A stretch of DNA of 64,000 nt from Pseudogemmobacter bohemicus (GTDB lineage: Bacteria > Pseudomonadota > Alphaproteobacteria > Rhodobacterales > Rhodobacteraceae). The stretch is from the NCBI RefSeq assembly GCF_003290025.1, contig NZ_QNHG01000002.1:62001-126000 (forward strand), written 5' to 3'. A program made the translations under genes and the position numbers. Of this stretch, positions 1 through 9,303 are shown piece by piece. The notes beneath the pieces were generated by a model. It saw only the letters and a list, made by a program, of their open reading frames with translations, was not told the DNA's origin and ran no database searches. The stretch's first letter is position 1, and every line of letters starts with the position of its first letter.

Positions 1-1
1 C

Positions 2-397
2 TATGCGGATGTGCCGCAAATCGCGCGCTCGGCGCTTGGCCCGGCGGCGAAGACGGCCTCCAAGGCGCAGCTCCAGTCCTTCACCACGGCCTATCAGGGC
101 TATGTCAGCCGTAAATATGGCCGCCGCTTCCGCGAATTCATCGGCGGGCGGATCGAGGTGACCGGCGCCCGGCCGGTAAAAAGCTATTTCGAGGTGATCT
201 CGACCGCCTATCTGAAAGGCGAAAGCCCCTTCGAGGTGCGCTGGCATGTCTCGAACAAAAGCGGCAAGAACCTGTTCTTCAATATCATCATCGAGGGTGT
301 GAACATGCTCGCCTCGGAACGCACCGAGATTGGCGCGATGCTTGATAAGCGCAAAGGCGATGTCGATGCGCTGGTGCAGGATCTGCAAAGGGCCTGA
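2..397 (+). CDS. mlaC: MlaC/Ttg2D-family phospholipid-binding protein, 3' end only
   Basis: The frame is open through the left edge, so this is the last 131 codons of a gene whose start lies outside. The residues resemble the C-terminal half of MlaC (toluene-tolerance Ttg2D) proteins: YADVPQIARSALG near the visible start, FTTAYQGYVSRKYG, and a late NIIIEGVNMLASER segment corresponding to the family's conserved 'I.DV.VEGVSM' region. MlaC is a periplasmic carrier that moves phospholipids between the outer membrane and the MlaFEDB ABC complex. It ends at TGA 395-397, and a dispersed inverted repeat and a terminator follow. Family placement is inferred from motifs; partner mla genes would lie to the left, outside the window. 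Confidence 0.75.
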   Translation, partial: YADVPQIARSALGPAAKTASKAQLQSFTTAYQGYVSRKYGRRFREFIGGRIEVTGARPVKSYFEVISTAYLKGESPFEVRWHVSNKSGKNLFFNIIIEGVNMLASERTEIGAMLDKRKGDVDALVQDLQRA

Positions 398-422
398 GCC
401 CCGCTTGCGACCAGCCGGGGAA

Positions 423-487
423 GCCTCCGGCGGGAGTATTTGGGTCAAGAGGAAATGCCGTCTTCCTCTTGACGAAAATACTCCCCG
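423..487. repeat. Dispersed repeat, two copies in inverted orientation forming a hairpin
   Basis: GCCTCCGGCGGGAGTATTT followed by a CAAGAGGAA block (about 426-454) is mirrored by TTCCTCTTGAC and AAATACTCCC (463-485). The two arms can fold into a long imperfect stem with an 8-nt loop. Single copies of the same unit occur near 4931, 12320, 20680 and 39426. Confidence 0.8.
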
Positions 488-530
488 CGGAGCGATCCGC
501 AGCTGCGGCGATCACCACGCTTAACCCAGA

Positions 531-565
531 GAAAAGCCCGCCGGATCCAATCCGGCGGGCTTTGT
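531..565 (-). terminator. Intrinsic terminator downstream of amtB
   Basis: AAAGCCCGCCGGAT and ATCCGGCGGGCTTT form a near-perfect stem around a 2-nt loop. On the minus strand the stem is followed by TTTTC. It lies about 45 nt beyond the amtB stop codon and could also stop plus-strand transcripts. Confidence 0.8.
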
Positions 566-607
566 CTTCCGGGGCAGTACGGGGCCGCGCGGCCCCGCAC
601 CGTCTGA

Positions 608-1957
608 TCAGTAGTGATAGGCGCGCTCGCCATGCGAGGTGAGGTCGAGGCCTTCCCGCTCGGCTTCTTCCTTGACGCGCAGACCACCGGTCACGGCGCC
701 GACCACCTTGTAAAGGACAAAGGACAGCACCGCGCAGTAGATGATGGTGATCCCGACCGCAGCAATCTGGTAGTAGACCTGCTCTGCCATGCCGCGCTCG
801 GCCGGATAGCCCTGACCGCCCAGCGACGGGGCTGCGAAGATGCCTGCGCCGACCGCGCCGACGATGCCGCCGATGCCGTGGATGCCGAAGACATCGAGGC
901 TGTCATCATAGCCCAGTTTCACCTTCACGACGGCGACGAAGTAGTAAGCCGCAGCCGAAGCGATTGCGCCGAGGAAGATCGCGCCGATCGGGCCGACCGC
1001 TCCGGCGGCCGGGGTGATGGCGACGAGGCCCGCAATCATGCCCGAGACACCGCCCAGCATCGAGGCCTTGCCGCGCAGCAGTGCTTCAACCAGAACCCAG
1101 CCGAGAATGCCGCCGGCGGTTGCGGTGAAGGTGTTGATCATCGCGAGGCCTGCCAGCGGGCCGGCACCCAGAGCCGAGCCGACATTGAACCCGAACCAGC
1201 CAACGAAGAGGATCGAGGCGCCAACCATGGTCAGCGTCAGCGAGTGGGGCTGCATGTTCTCTTTGCCATAGCCGACGCGTTTTCCAACGCAGATCGCGCC
1301 AACCAGGGCCGCGATACCGGCATTGATGTGAACAACCGTGCCGCCTGCAAAGTCAAACACTTCCCAGCCGAAGAAGAGACCATTCGGGTCCCATGCCATA
1401 TGCGCGACCGGGTAATAGACCACGGTGACCCACAGCAGCGAGAACAGAAGCGCCGCCGAGAATTTGATCCGCTCGGCAAAGGCGCCGATGATCAGCACCG
1501 GGGTGATTGAGGCGAAGGTCATCTGGAACGCGATGAAGACATATTCCGGGATGGTGCCCGAAAGGCTCTCCGGCCCCACACCGGCGAGGAAGAGTTTGCT
1601 GAAACCGCCGAAATAGGGGCCCTCGGCACCGCCAAAGGCAAAGGAATACCCGTAGACCACATAGGCGACCATCATCAGCGCGGCGATGGTGGTGGTCTGC
1701 ATCAGCACGGAAAGCATGTTCTTGGTGCGGACAAGACCGCCATAGAACAGCGCGATCCCCGGGAAGATCATAAAGAGCACGATGACGGTCGAAACCATCA
1801 TCCAGGCGGTGTCACCGGTATCAAGGGTCGGTGCGGCCTCGGCCACTTCGACAACCGCTTCCGCTGCCGCCTCGGTGGCTTCCTGAGCCAGGGCGGGCAG
1901 GCCGGCCACAAGCGACAATGCCGCCGCAAGACCGGTATATTTGACGAGTTTGTTCAT
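608..1957 (-). CDS. amtB: Ammonium transporter
   Basis: This 449-residue inner-membrane channel has a cleavable N-terminal signal (residues 1-25, ending LPALAQ) and then an acidic, Ala-rich stretch before eleven hydrophobic segments. Hallmarks of the Amt family are visible: FYGGLVRTKNMLSVLMQ in the first helices, FQMTFASITP, and the late FGIHGIGGIVGA block that carries a pore histidine. Amt proteins conduct ammonia/ammonium and are gated by the PII protein GlnK. Gene order glnK-amtB with 36 nt between them matches the usual nitrogen-regulated operon. An AGGGG ribosome-binding site precedes the ATG, and a terminator follows the stop. Confidence 0.97.
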   Translation of the reverse strand: MNKLVKYTGLAAALSLVAGLPALAQEATEAAAEAVVEVAEAAPTLDTGDTAWMMVSTVIVLFMIFPGIALFYGGLVRTKNMLSVLMQTTTIAALMMVAYVVYGYSFAFGGAEGPYFGGFSKLFLAGVGPESLSGTIPEYVFIAFQMTFASITPVLIIGAFAERIKFSAALLFSLLWVTVVYYPVAHMAWDPNGLFFGWEVFDFAGGTVVHINAGIAALVGAICVGKRVGYGKENMQPHSLTLTMVGASILFVGWFGFNVGSALGAGPLAGLAMINTFTATAGGILGWVLVEALLRGKASMLGGVSGMIAGLVAITPAAGAVGPIGAIFLGAIASAAAYYFVAVVKVKLGYDDSLDVFGIHGIGGIVGAVGAGIFAAPSLGGQGYPAERGMAEQVYYQIAAVGITIIYCAVLSFVLYKVVGAVTGGLRVKEEAEREGLDLTSHGERAYHY

Positions 1958-1993
1958 TTTTACTGATTTCCCCTAATTCCCTCGGGTCCCTGT

Positions 1994-2500
<507 letters not shown>

Positions 2501-2603
2501 GGATGGATTCGAATCGTCTCCACCTGCCCTTCGCAAAGCCGGCCGAACCCGCTATTCTCCGCCAGATTCAGAAAGAACACGCTTCGAGGCGGGCAGCAGG
2601 CAT

Positions 2604-4916
2604 ATGGCGACGAGTGGCGGGGGCAAAAGCCCTCTGGTGGCAGACAGACGATATCCCCCCCGTTCTTCCGGAGGGGCATCCTCGGGTGGCTCCGGTGGGG
2701 CGGGACGGGGTGGAAATGGTGGTGGCGGTGGCGGCAGGCCGCCGCAAAAGCCGGCCCCGCGTAAACCGGCGCCCAAACAGCCCCGGAAACCCACCCGCAC
2801 CCGGCGCAAACACGGCTTTGTCCTTGGCACGATCCTGTTCTTCTGGCGGATGATCTGGGGCGTCCTGTGGCGCGTCACCGCCGTGGGGGCGCTGGTCGTC
2901 GGCGCGGTCGTGGCCTATTTTTACAGCCAGCTGCCACCGCTTGATGCACTGCTTGACGGTCGCGCGCGCGGCTCGGTCACCATGCTTGACCGCGACGGCA
3001 AGACCTTCGCCTGGCGCGGCGAGATGTTTGGCGGCCAGATCACTGCCGATACGGTCTCACCGCATCTCCTCAACGCCATCGTCGCGACCGAGGATAAACG
3101 TTTCTACTGGCATCTCGGCGTTTCGCCCCGGGGTATCGCCAGCGCGATCCGCATCAACCTCGCCGAAGGGCGCGGCGCGTTTCAGGGCAATGGCGGCTCG
3201 ACCATCACGCAGCAGGTGGCGAAACTCCTGTGCCTTGGCGTGCCCTTCGATCCGGCGCAATGGAAGACCGAGACCGCTTATGAGGCAGATTGCCGGGGCG
3301 GCGGCATCAAGCGCAAGCTGAAAGAAGTGCCCTATGCCATCGCGATGGAGCTGAAATACTCCAAGAAAGACATCCTCTCGATCTATATGAACCGCGCCTA
3401 TCTGGGTGCCGGCGCGCGTGGATTCGAGGCTGCGGCGCAGCGCTATTTCGGCAAATCCGCCTCCGAAGTGACCCCGGCCGAAGCGGCGATGCTGGCTGGC
3501 CTGTTGCAGGCCCCCTCGGCGCTGGCGCCAACGAACAACCTCGAACGCTCGCAAAACCGCGCCAATGTGGTGATCGGGCTGATGGAGGAACAGGGTTACC
3601 TGACCAAAGCCGAGGCTGACGAGGCCCGCGCCAACCCTGCCGCGCCGACCGAGGCCGCGCGGCAGAAATCCGGCGGCTATTTCGCCGATTGGGTGATGGA
3701 GACCACGCCGGGTTATCTCGCCCGCGACACCACCGAGGATGTGGTGATCGAGACGACGCTGGACCAGGAGTTGCAGCGCAAGGCCGAAGAGGCGCTGAAA
3801 TACGTCTTTGACACCAAGGCGAAAGACGGCTCCTCTGCCCAGGCCGCAATTGTGGTGATGAGCTCGGACGGCGCGGTGCGCGCGATGGTTGGCGGGCGGG
3901 CGATCCCGCGCGCGGGCGATTTCAACCGCGCAACCCAGGCGCTGCGTCAGACCGGGTCCGCCTTCAAGCCCTTCGTTTATGCGGTGGCGCTGGATCTGGG
4001 TTACAGCCCGCTCGATTACGTCGATGACAGCCCCTATACGATCAACGTTCCAGGCTCCGGCCCCTATAGCCCCAAGAATTACGACGATCAGTTCAAGGGC
4101 ATGATCACACTCGTCCAGGCGCTGAAGGAAAGCCGCAATATCCCGGCGGTGAAGATCTCTGAACTGGTCGGGCGCGATCTGGTGAAACAGGTGGCGTCGG
4201 AATTCGGCGTGGCGTCGAAAATGGCCGACGGCCCGGCGCTGGCGCTTGGTGCAAGCGAGTCGACCCTGATCGAGATGACCGGCGCCTATGCCGGCATCCT
4301 GAACGGCGGCTCCTCGGTGACGCCCTATGGCTTACGCGCCCTGAAACTCCGGGGCGAGAATGACGAGCTGTTCGGCCAGGGCGGCGGCATTGGCGAGCGG
4401 GTGATCTCGGAAACCGCAGCCCATGCGCTGATCTATATGATGACCGAGGTGATCAATTCCGGCACCGGCACCCGCGCCCGCCTGCCCGACCGTGAGGCCG
4501 CCGGCAAGACCGGCACGACGAACTCCGCCCGCGACGCCTGGTTTGTCGGCTTCACCTCGGATTATGTGGTCGGCGTCTGGCTCGGCTATGACGACAACCG
4601 CCCGCTGGCCGGGGTGACCGGCGGCGGGTTACCAGCCGATATCTGGCGCGAGGTGATGGTCAGGATCAACGAAGGCGTGCCGCCGATGCCGCTGCCGAAA
4701 GAGATCCCGCAAAACACCGTGCAAAACGGCGGCGCACTGGGCCCCTCTCCCGATATCGGTGGTGTCGAGCGCCCGATCCTGCCAGAGGAAGTGCCTTATT
4801 TCGACGGCTCCAACGCCCCGACCTATGATGGCGGCTCGGTCCAGCAGGGCACGCCCTCCTCGCAGAACCAGGAAGAAATCGACCGCGCCATCCGCGAAGC
4901 CATGGGGATGAACTGA
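2604..4916 (+). CDS. mrcA: Class A penicillin-binding protein (PBP1a-type transglycosylase/transpeptidase)
   Basis: A 770-residue bifunctional peptidoglycan synthase. Residues 20-70 form a Gly/Ser then Pro/Lys/Arg-rich cytoplasmic tail, followed by one membrane anchor at about 86-108. The GT51 glycosyltransferase domain has the catalytic Glu in ATEDKRFYWH (E163) and the GGSTITQQ motif (about 198-205). The transpeptidase domain has SAFK (nucleophile Ser452, Lys455), SRN (510-512) and KTGTTN (635-640). The C-terminus is a disordered tail rich in acidic, Gly and Pro residues. All catalytic residues are intact. It is a single-gene unit flanked by a divergent glnK and a convergent aminotransferase; the symbol is assigned by family, not by orthology testing. 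Confidence 0.92.
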   Translation: MATSGGGKSPLVADRRYPPRSSGGASSGGSGGAGRGGNGGGGGGRPPQKPAPRKPAPKQPRKPTRTRRKHGFVLGTILFFWRMIWGVLWRVTAVGALVVGAVVAYFYSQLPPLDALLDGRARGSVTMLDRDGKTFAWRGEMFGGQITADTVSPHLLNAIVATEDKRFYWHLGVSPRGIASAIRINLAEGRGAFQGNGGSTITQQVAKLLCLGVPFDPAQWKTETAYEADCRGGGIKRKLKEVPYAIAMELKYSKKDILSIYMNRAYLGAGARGFEAAAQRYFGKSASEVTPAEAAMLAGLLQAPSALAPTNNLERSQNRANVVIGLMEEQGYLTKAEADEARANPAAPTEAARQKSGGYFADWVMETTPGYLARDTTEDVVIETTLDQELQRKAEEALKYVFDTKAKDGSSAQAAIVVMSSDGAVRAMVGGRAIPRAGDFNRATQALRQTGSAFKPFVYAVALDLGYSPLDYVDDSPYTINVPGSGPYSPKNYDDQFKGMITLVQALKESRNIPAVKISELVGRDLVKQVASEFGVASKMADGPALALGASESTLIEMTGAYAGILNGGSSVTPYGLRALKLRGENDELFGQGGGIGERVISETAAHALIYMMTEVINSGTGTRARLPDREAAGKTGTTNSARDAWFVGFTSDYVVGVWLGYDDNRPLAGVTGGGLPADIWREVMVRINEGVPPMPLPKEIPQNTVQNGGALGPSPDIGGVERPILPEEVPYFDGSNAPTYDGGSVQQGTPSSQNQEEIDRAIREAMGMN

Positions 4917-4928
4917 CCAGACCGCCCG

Positions 4929-4962
4929 GCCTCTTCCTCTTGAGAAAAATACTCCACGGGGG
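4929..4962 (-). repeat. Dispersed repeat copy
   Basis: On the minus strand this reads CCGTGGAGTATTTTTCTC then AAGAGGAAGAGG, a variant of the unit found at 423, 12320, 20680 and 39426. It sits just past the PBP gene stop. Confidence 0.65.
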
Positions 4963-5003
4963 TGTGGGGGTGTGAAACCCCCACCACACCATCAGCCAAA
5001 CGC

Positions 5004-5033
5004 AAAAGGGCGGGAGAAAGCTCCCGCCCTTCA
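5004..5033 (-). terminator. Intrinsic terminator of the aminotransferase gene
   Basis: GGGCGGGAG and CTCCCGCCC arms with a 4-nt loop; the minus-strand transcript then reads CCCTTTTG. It lies about 20-45 nt past the stop of the minus-strand aminotransferase. Confidence 0.8.
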
Positions 5034-5050
5034 CACATCTGCCAACCGGC

Positions 5051-6226
5051 TTACAGCACCGAAGCAATCGCCCGCGCCAGAACCGGCACGGTATCCTTGT
5101 TCAGCCCGGCAATATTGATCCGCGAATCGCCGACCATATAGACACCGAATTCCTCACGCAGTCGGTTCACCTGCGCCTCGCTCAGCCCAAGGCGCGAGAA
5201 CATGCCGCGGTGATCCGCCACGAAATCAAACCTATCCGAATTGGTCGCGCGGCGCAGTTCTTCCGCCAGCTGCACCCGCAGGCCCAGCATGTTGAGGCGC
5301 ACCTCTTCCAGTTCGGCCTTCCAGTCGGCGGTCAGGGCGGCGTCTTCCAGAATGGTCGTCACGATCCGCGCGCCATGATCCGGCGGGAAGCTGAAATTCT
5401 GCCGGTTCAGGAAGTTCAGATTGCCCTGCACCACCGCTTTGCGCTCGGGCGAGGTCAGCGCGATCAGCACGCCGGTCCGCTCGCGATAGATACCGAAATT
5501 CTTCGAGCACGAGGCAGCGATCAGCATCTCGTCAAAAGCCGCCGCAACTTTGCGGGTGGCTTCCGCATCGGCATCCAGCCCGTCGCCAAAGCCCTGATAG
5601 GCCAGATCGACCAGCGGCACCGCCTTGCGCGCTTTCAGAACCGCAATCACCTCATCCCATTCTGCAGATGACAGGTTCGCTCCGGTCGGATTGTGGCAGC
5701 AGCCATGCAGCAACACGACATCGCCCTCGGCGACGCGGCCCAGATCCTCGATCAGACCGGCGAAATCCAGCCCCGAGCTCTTCACGTCGAAATAGCGGTA
5801 CTCCGCCATCGCCATGCCGAGGAATTTCACGATCGAGGGATGGTTCGGCCAGGTCGGCGCGGAAAGCCACACCTTCGCCCCCGGATTGGCAAGCCGCACC
5901 AGTTCAAACCCCTGGCGCAGCGCGCCGGTGCCGCCCGGGGTCGAGACCGAGGCGGCGCGCTCGCCGTAACCCTCACCCAGGATCAGCGAGACAATCGCCG
6001 TATTATAGGCAGGCTCGCCGGCAAGGGCGGTATAGGTCTTGGTGGTCTCGGCCTCCCAGATCTTCTTTTCGGCCGCTTTCACCGCCCGCATCACCGGGGT
6101 CAGGCCGGTCGGGTCCTTATAGACACCGACGCCAAGGTCGATCTTGCCATCCCGCTTGTCCTCGCGGAACATCGCGATCAGTTGCAGGATCTTGTCCTGC
6201 GGCTGCTGGGTCAAAGCCTCAAGCAT
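5051..6226 (-). CDS. tyrB: Aromatic/aspartate aminotransferase (class I, PLP-dependent)
   Basis: A 391-residue fold-type I aminotransferase of the E. coli AspC/TyrB subgroup. It starts MLEALTQQPQDKILQL and shows IDLGVGVYKD (about 29-38), HNPTG (178-182), the PLP-contacting DLAYQGFG (207-214), and the Schiff-base lysine in CSKNFGIYRERTG (K242). GAGGAAGAC precedes the ATG. The enzyme transfers amino groups between aspartate or aromatic amino acids and 2-oxoglutarate in the cytoplasm. Whether it prefers aspartate or aromatic substrates cannot be told from sequence alone. The sulfurtransferase gene is 59 nt upstream on the same strand, so co-transcription is possible. Confidence 0.92.
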   Translation of the reverse strand: MLEALTQQPQDKILQLIAMFREDKRDGKIDLGVGVYKDPTGLTPVMRAVKAAEKKIWEAETTKTYTALAGEPAYNTAIVSLILGEGYGERAASVSTPGGTGALRQGFELVRLANPGAKVWLSAPTWPNHPSIVKFLGMAMAEYRYFDVKSSGLDFAGLIEDLGRVAEGDVVLLHGCCHNPTGANLSSAEWDEVIAVLKARKAVPLVDLAYQGFGDGLDADAEATRKVAAAFDEMLIAASCSKNFGIYRERTGVLIALTSPERKAVVQGNLNFLNRQNFSFPPDHGARIVTTILEDAALTADWKAELEEVRLNMLGLRVQLAEELRRATNSDRFDFVADHRGMFSRLGLSEAQVNRLREEFGVYMVGDSRINIAGLNKDTVPVLARAIASVL

Positions 6227-6285
6227 GTCTTCCTCACATCATCGGGCCATCCCAGGCCCCATTGCGCCCGTCCCGGCGGGTCTGC

Positions 6286-7161
6286 CTACGCAGCTGGGCC
6301 CGTCTCGACCGGCAAATCCTCATACATGCCCCATTCGGCCCAGGAACCGTCATAGAGCGCCCAGTTCCGGTGCCCGATCCGCTCCAGCGCCAGCGCCAGG
6401 ATCGCGGCAGAGACCCCCGAGCCGCAGGTCGTGATCAGCGGTTGCGTCAGATCCACCCCCGCCTCCTGGAAAATCATCCGCAAAACGGCGGGGTCTTTCA
6501 TGGTGCCGTCCTGGTTCAGCACCGATTGCCAGGGCAGATTGCGCGCGCCCGGAATATGGCCGGCACGCAGGCCGGGCCGCGGCTCGGCGGCCTCGCCCGC
6601 AAAACGCGCGGGGGGGCGGGCATCGACCACCACCGCCTGTTTCAGTTTCGCCGCATGGGCCACCTGGGTCACGTCTTTCACCAGCTGGTTCTGGCGCGCC
6701 GTGGTCATATGACGGTCGCGCACCACCGGAGCGAGGTCTTCGGTCTCGCGGCCCTCGGCCAGCCATTTCGGCAGGCCACCATCCAGCACAGCCACATCAT
6801 TCTTGCCCATCAGCCGGAAGGTCCACCAGATGCGCGGCGCCGAAAAGAGGCCGGTCGAATCGTAGATCACCACCTGATGCCCGTCACCAACCCCCATAGC
6901 CCGCATCCGGGACATGAATTTCTCGACCGGGGGAGCCATATGCGGCAGGTTCGAGCGGTGATCGGAAATCTCTTCCAGATCGAAGAACCGCGCGCCCTGG
7001 ATATGCGCCGCCTCATATTCCGCCTTCGCATCGCGATCGGTTCCGGGCAGGAACCAGCTGGCATCAAGGATCCTCAGATCGGGATCCTTCAGATGGCTGG
7101 CAAGCCATTCCGTCGAGACGAGGGTTTGCGGATCATCCTTCGGGGCGGGGGTCAGCGACAT
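6286..7161 (-). CDS. sseA: 3-mercaptopyruvate sulfurtransferase
   Basis: A 291-residue protein with two tandem rhodanese domains. The N-terminal inactive one spans about 13-135 and the catalytic one about 160-285. The active-site loop is CGSGVSA with nucleophile C246, the MST-type signature rather than the CRKGVT loop of thiosulfate sulfurtransferases. The ATG at 7161 was chosen because CCGAGG precedes it and the protein begins directly with the rhodanese fold; the longer open frame upstream has no similarity. It transfers sulfur from 3-mercaptopyruvate to thiols or cyanide. It lies upstream of tyrB on the same strand. Confidence 0.92.
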   Translation of the reverse strand: MSLTPAPKDDPQTLVSTEWLASHLKDPDLRILDASWFLPGTDRDAKAEYEAAHIQGARFFDLEEISDHRSNLPHMAPPVEKFMSRMRAMGVGDGHQVVIYDSTGLFSAPRIWWTFRLMGKNDVAVLDGGLPKWLAEGRETEDLAPVVRDRHMTTARQNQLVKDVTQVAHAAKLKQAVVVDARPPARFAGEAAEPRPGLRAGHIPGARNLPWQSVLNQDGTMKDPAVLRMIFQEAGVDLTQPLITTCGSGVSAAILALALERIGHRNWALYDGSWAEWGMYEDLPVETGPAA

Positions 7162-7310
7162 GGCGGCCTCGGAACAAAGGGGGCGGTTCAGGGTGAGCGG
7201 CACCTGCGGTTCCGCTGCGGTCACCGTCCTATAGCCCGCCTGTATGCGCGTGCAAGCCCGCAAGCAGGCGCCATTGCCCGGCCAGCGCCGCTTTGCCCGT
7301 AAAAGACAGA

Positions 7311-7342
7311 AATCCTGCCCGGAGTCTCCTCCGGACAGGATC
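7311..7342 (-). terminator. Intrinsic terminator of the glycine-rich small gene
   Basis: ATCCTGCCCGGAG and CTCCGGACAGGAT pair with one mismatch around a short loop. The minus strand continues TTTCTGTCTTTT. It lies about 65 nt past the stop at 7405. Confidence 0.7.
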
Positions 7343-7404
7343 ATCATCCGAAACCGAACCCCGCAGGGCTGCCCGATCCGGTGGCCCGGCCCGGGCGTCG
7401 CCTC

Positions 7405-7695
7405 TTACTTCACCAGAGCTTTCTTGATCGCGCCGACAATGGCGACCAGAATGCCGCCACCGGCACCGCCGCCGACCACGCTCTGGAGGATCGCAGAAAT
7501 ATCAAGGTTCGACGCCGCTGCAGCCGCCTCGCCTGCACCACCCATGCCCAGCATGGACAGGATCTGCCCGCCGCCAAGCCCGCCAAGCAGACCGACAACC
7601 GAGTTCAGGATCGGACCCATGTTCAGGTTTTTCAGGGCCGAGCCCGCAGCATTGCCGCCGATAAGCCCAGCGATCAGTTGAATGATCATTTCCAT
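7405..7695 (-). CDS. Small glycine-rich hydrophobic protein, function unknown
   Basis: A 96-residue protein beginning MEMIIQLIAGLIGGNAAG. The ATG at 7695 is preceded by AGAGGGATG. The sequence is dominated by Gly, Ala, Leu and Ile, with glycine-zipper-like stretches (GLLGGLGGG, VVGGGAGGGILVAIVG) and a short basic end KKALVK. One or two membrane-inserting segments are likely. There is no enzyme motif. It has its own terminator and lies downstream of smpB on the same strand with 145 nt between, so it is probably transcribed alone. I do not recognise a characterised family; a membrane-associated role is inferred only from composition. Confidence 0.7.
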   Translation of the reverse strand: MEMIIQLIAGLIGGNAAGSALKNLNMGPILNSVVGLLGGLGGGQILSMLGMGGAGEAAAAASNLDISAILQSVVGGGAGGGILVAIVGAIKKALVK

Positions 7696-7840
7696 TGAGA
7701 AGCATCCCTCTAAAGGACCGGTATGTTCCGGCCTTGCACCCGGCAAACTGGCTTATTTTTTGCGCGCCGGGCAGGGGGAATGCTGCCCTATCCTTCCCAT
7801 CATGGCAAATACTGTATGAAGCAGGGATGAAAATACCAGA

Positions 7841-8323
7841 TCAGCCCTGGTGACCCTGTTTCATAATGCGGGATTTCTGACGCTCCCAGTCGCGTTTCGC
7901 GCTGGTTTCGCGTTTGTCGGCATTGTTCTTGCCCTTTGCCACGCCGAGCGCGATCTTCACCATGCCGCGTTCGTTGAAATACATCCGCAAGGGTACGATG
8001 GTCATCCCCTCGCGCTTTGTCGCATTCCAGAGCCGCGAGAGCTCTTTCTTCGAGACCAGCAGCTTGCGGCGGCGGCGCTCTTCATGGCTGTCCCAGGCAT
8101 TCGACTGCCGGTAAGGTGCGATATAGCCGTTGATCAGCCAGAGCTCGCCCCCTTCGACCGAAGCATAGCTGTCGGCGATGTTCGATCCACCCTGGCGCAG
8201 GCTTTTGACCTCGGATCCCTGCAGGATGACCCCGGCCTCAAGGTCGCTTTCGATATGGTAATCGAACCGCGCCCGGCGGTTTTCGGCGATGAGTTTGGAA
8301 TTGGGATCGTGTTTCTTCTGCAT
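7841..8323 (-). CDS. smpB: SsrA-binding protein
   Basis: A 160-residue protein with the whole SmpB signature: [14 protein letters not shown] near the N-terminus, [10 protein letters not shown], the [11 protein letters not shown] loop, and a basic C-terminal tail with [11 protein letters not shown] and [11 protein letters not shown]. SmpB binds tmRNA and brings it to stalled ribosomes in trans-translation; the basic tail occupies the empty mRNA channel. No tmRNA gene was seen next to it. It starts at ATG 8323. A roughly 80-nt spacer with the duplicated word CTGAGTAAAGG separates it from the exporter gene upstream. Confidence 0.97.
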   Translation of the reverse strand: MQKKHDPNSKLIAENRRARFDYHIESDLEAGVILQGSEVKSLRQGGSNIADSYASVEGGELWLINGYIAPYRQSNAWDSHEERRRRKLLVSKKELSRLWNATKREGMTIVPLRMYFNERGMVKIALGVAKGKNNADKRETSAKRDWERQKSRIMKQGHQG

Positions 8324-8401
8324 GATCGCGCAGAGATAGGGGATGGAAGGGCCTGAGTAAAGGCGCCCCTCTGAGTAAAGGCCCTCGCGCGCGCGGCGCT
8401 T

Positions 8402-9283
8402 TCAGCCCGGAATGGCGCGTTTACGCGCGCGGGTCAGGGTATAAAGCCCGCTTGCCACGATGATGGCGCTGCCTGTCAGCGTCAGACGGTCGGGCATCTC
8501 GTTCAGGAAAATCATCGCAAGGATCATTGCAAAGACAAGACGGGTATAGCGGAACGGGGTGACCGCCGCGACTTCGCCCGTCCGCATCGCAGAGGTCAGG
8601 AAGTTATAGCCGACCAGGCCGAAAGCTGTGGCGCCGAGGATCAGGCCGGCGCCGGTGGCATCCGGCCAATGCGCGCCGCCGGTAAAGCCAAGCACGATCA
8701 GCCCGGCAGTCCCCAACATTGAAAAGCCAAGAATACCCAGCTGACGGTTCGACATGGTCTTCGGCGCGGCGCGGGTGGCAAGGTCGCGCCCGGCAAAGCC
8801 CGCCATACCGGCAACCGCCAGCAGCGACATGACCGAGAAACCGTCAAGCCCGGGACGCAGCACGATCATCACTCCAAGGAAGCCAACCGCCACCGCCGTC
8901 CAGCGCCGCCAGCCGACCTTTTCGCCAAAGATCAGCGCCGCCCCGGCCAGCACGACAAGCGGCGTCGCCTGCAAAATGGCAACCGTGGTGGACATGGCGG
9001 TCAGCGCGATGGCGAGGCTGTAGAAAAGCCGCCCGGCGATCTCGAATCCCGAGCGCACCAGCATCGCCCGGGACAGAAAGACCCGGGGGAAAACCGGCTC
9101 ACGCGCCGCCAGGGCCAGCAGCGCGAAGATACAGGCGCCGCCAAAGCCCATCATCGCCATGACCTGCCCCACCGGCACATGGGCCGAGGCCTTGCGGATA
9201 AAGAGATCCTCGACCGCAAAGCCCGCCATGGCCGCCGTCATCAGCGCCGCACCACGCAAATTCGGCGAAATGCCCTCAGCCAT
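8402..9283 (-). CDS. EamA/DMT-family transporter
   Basis: A 293-residue membrane protein with about ten hydrophobic helices arranged as two EamA repeats. The first repeat ends near VAILQATPLVVLAGAALIFGEKVGWRR, and the second near FLNEMPDRLTLTGSAIIVASGLY; the 'GE+' and 'NE.P' ends are typical of this exporter superfamily. The ATG at 9283 is chosen because CCGGAGG lies 8 nt upstream; a TTG at 9307 overlapping the dapA stop is the alternative. Cytoplasmic metabolite or amino-acid export is common in the family, but the substrate is unknown. It follows dapA on the same strand by about 20 nt, so the two are probably co-transcribed. Confidence 0.85.
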   Translation of the reverse strand: MAEGISPNLRGAALMTAAMAGFAVEDLFIRKASAHVPVGQVMAMMGFGGACIFALLALAAREPVFPRVFLSRAMLVRSGFEIAGRLFYSLAIALTAMSTTVAILQATPLVVLAGAALIFGEKVGWRRWTAVAVGFLGVMIVLRPGLDGFSVMSLLAVAGMAGFAGRDLATRAAPKTMSNRQLGILGFSMLGTAGLIVLGFTGGAHWPDATGAGLILGATAFGLVGYNFLTSAMRTGEVAAVTPFRYTRLVFAMILAMIFLNEMPDRLTLTGSAIIVASGLYTLTRARKRAIPG

Positions 9284-9303
9284 GCCGCGCGCCTCCGGAG
9301 TTT

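Noticed and set aside
608-1957. Long plus-strand open frame (614-1510) opposite amtB
   Set aside because: It is the GC-driven shadow of amtB; it has no family motif and is rich in His, Asp and Arg as expected from reading a membrane protein backwards.
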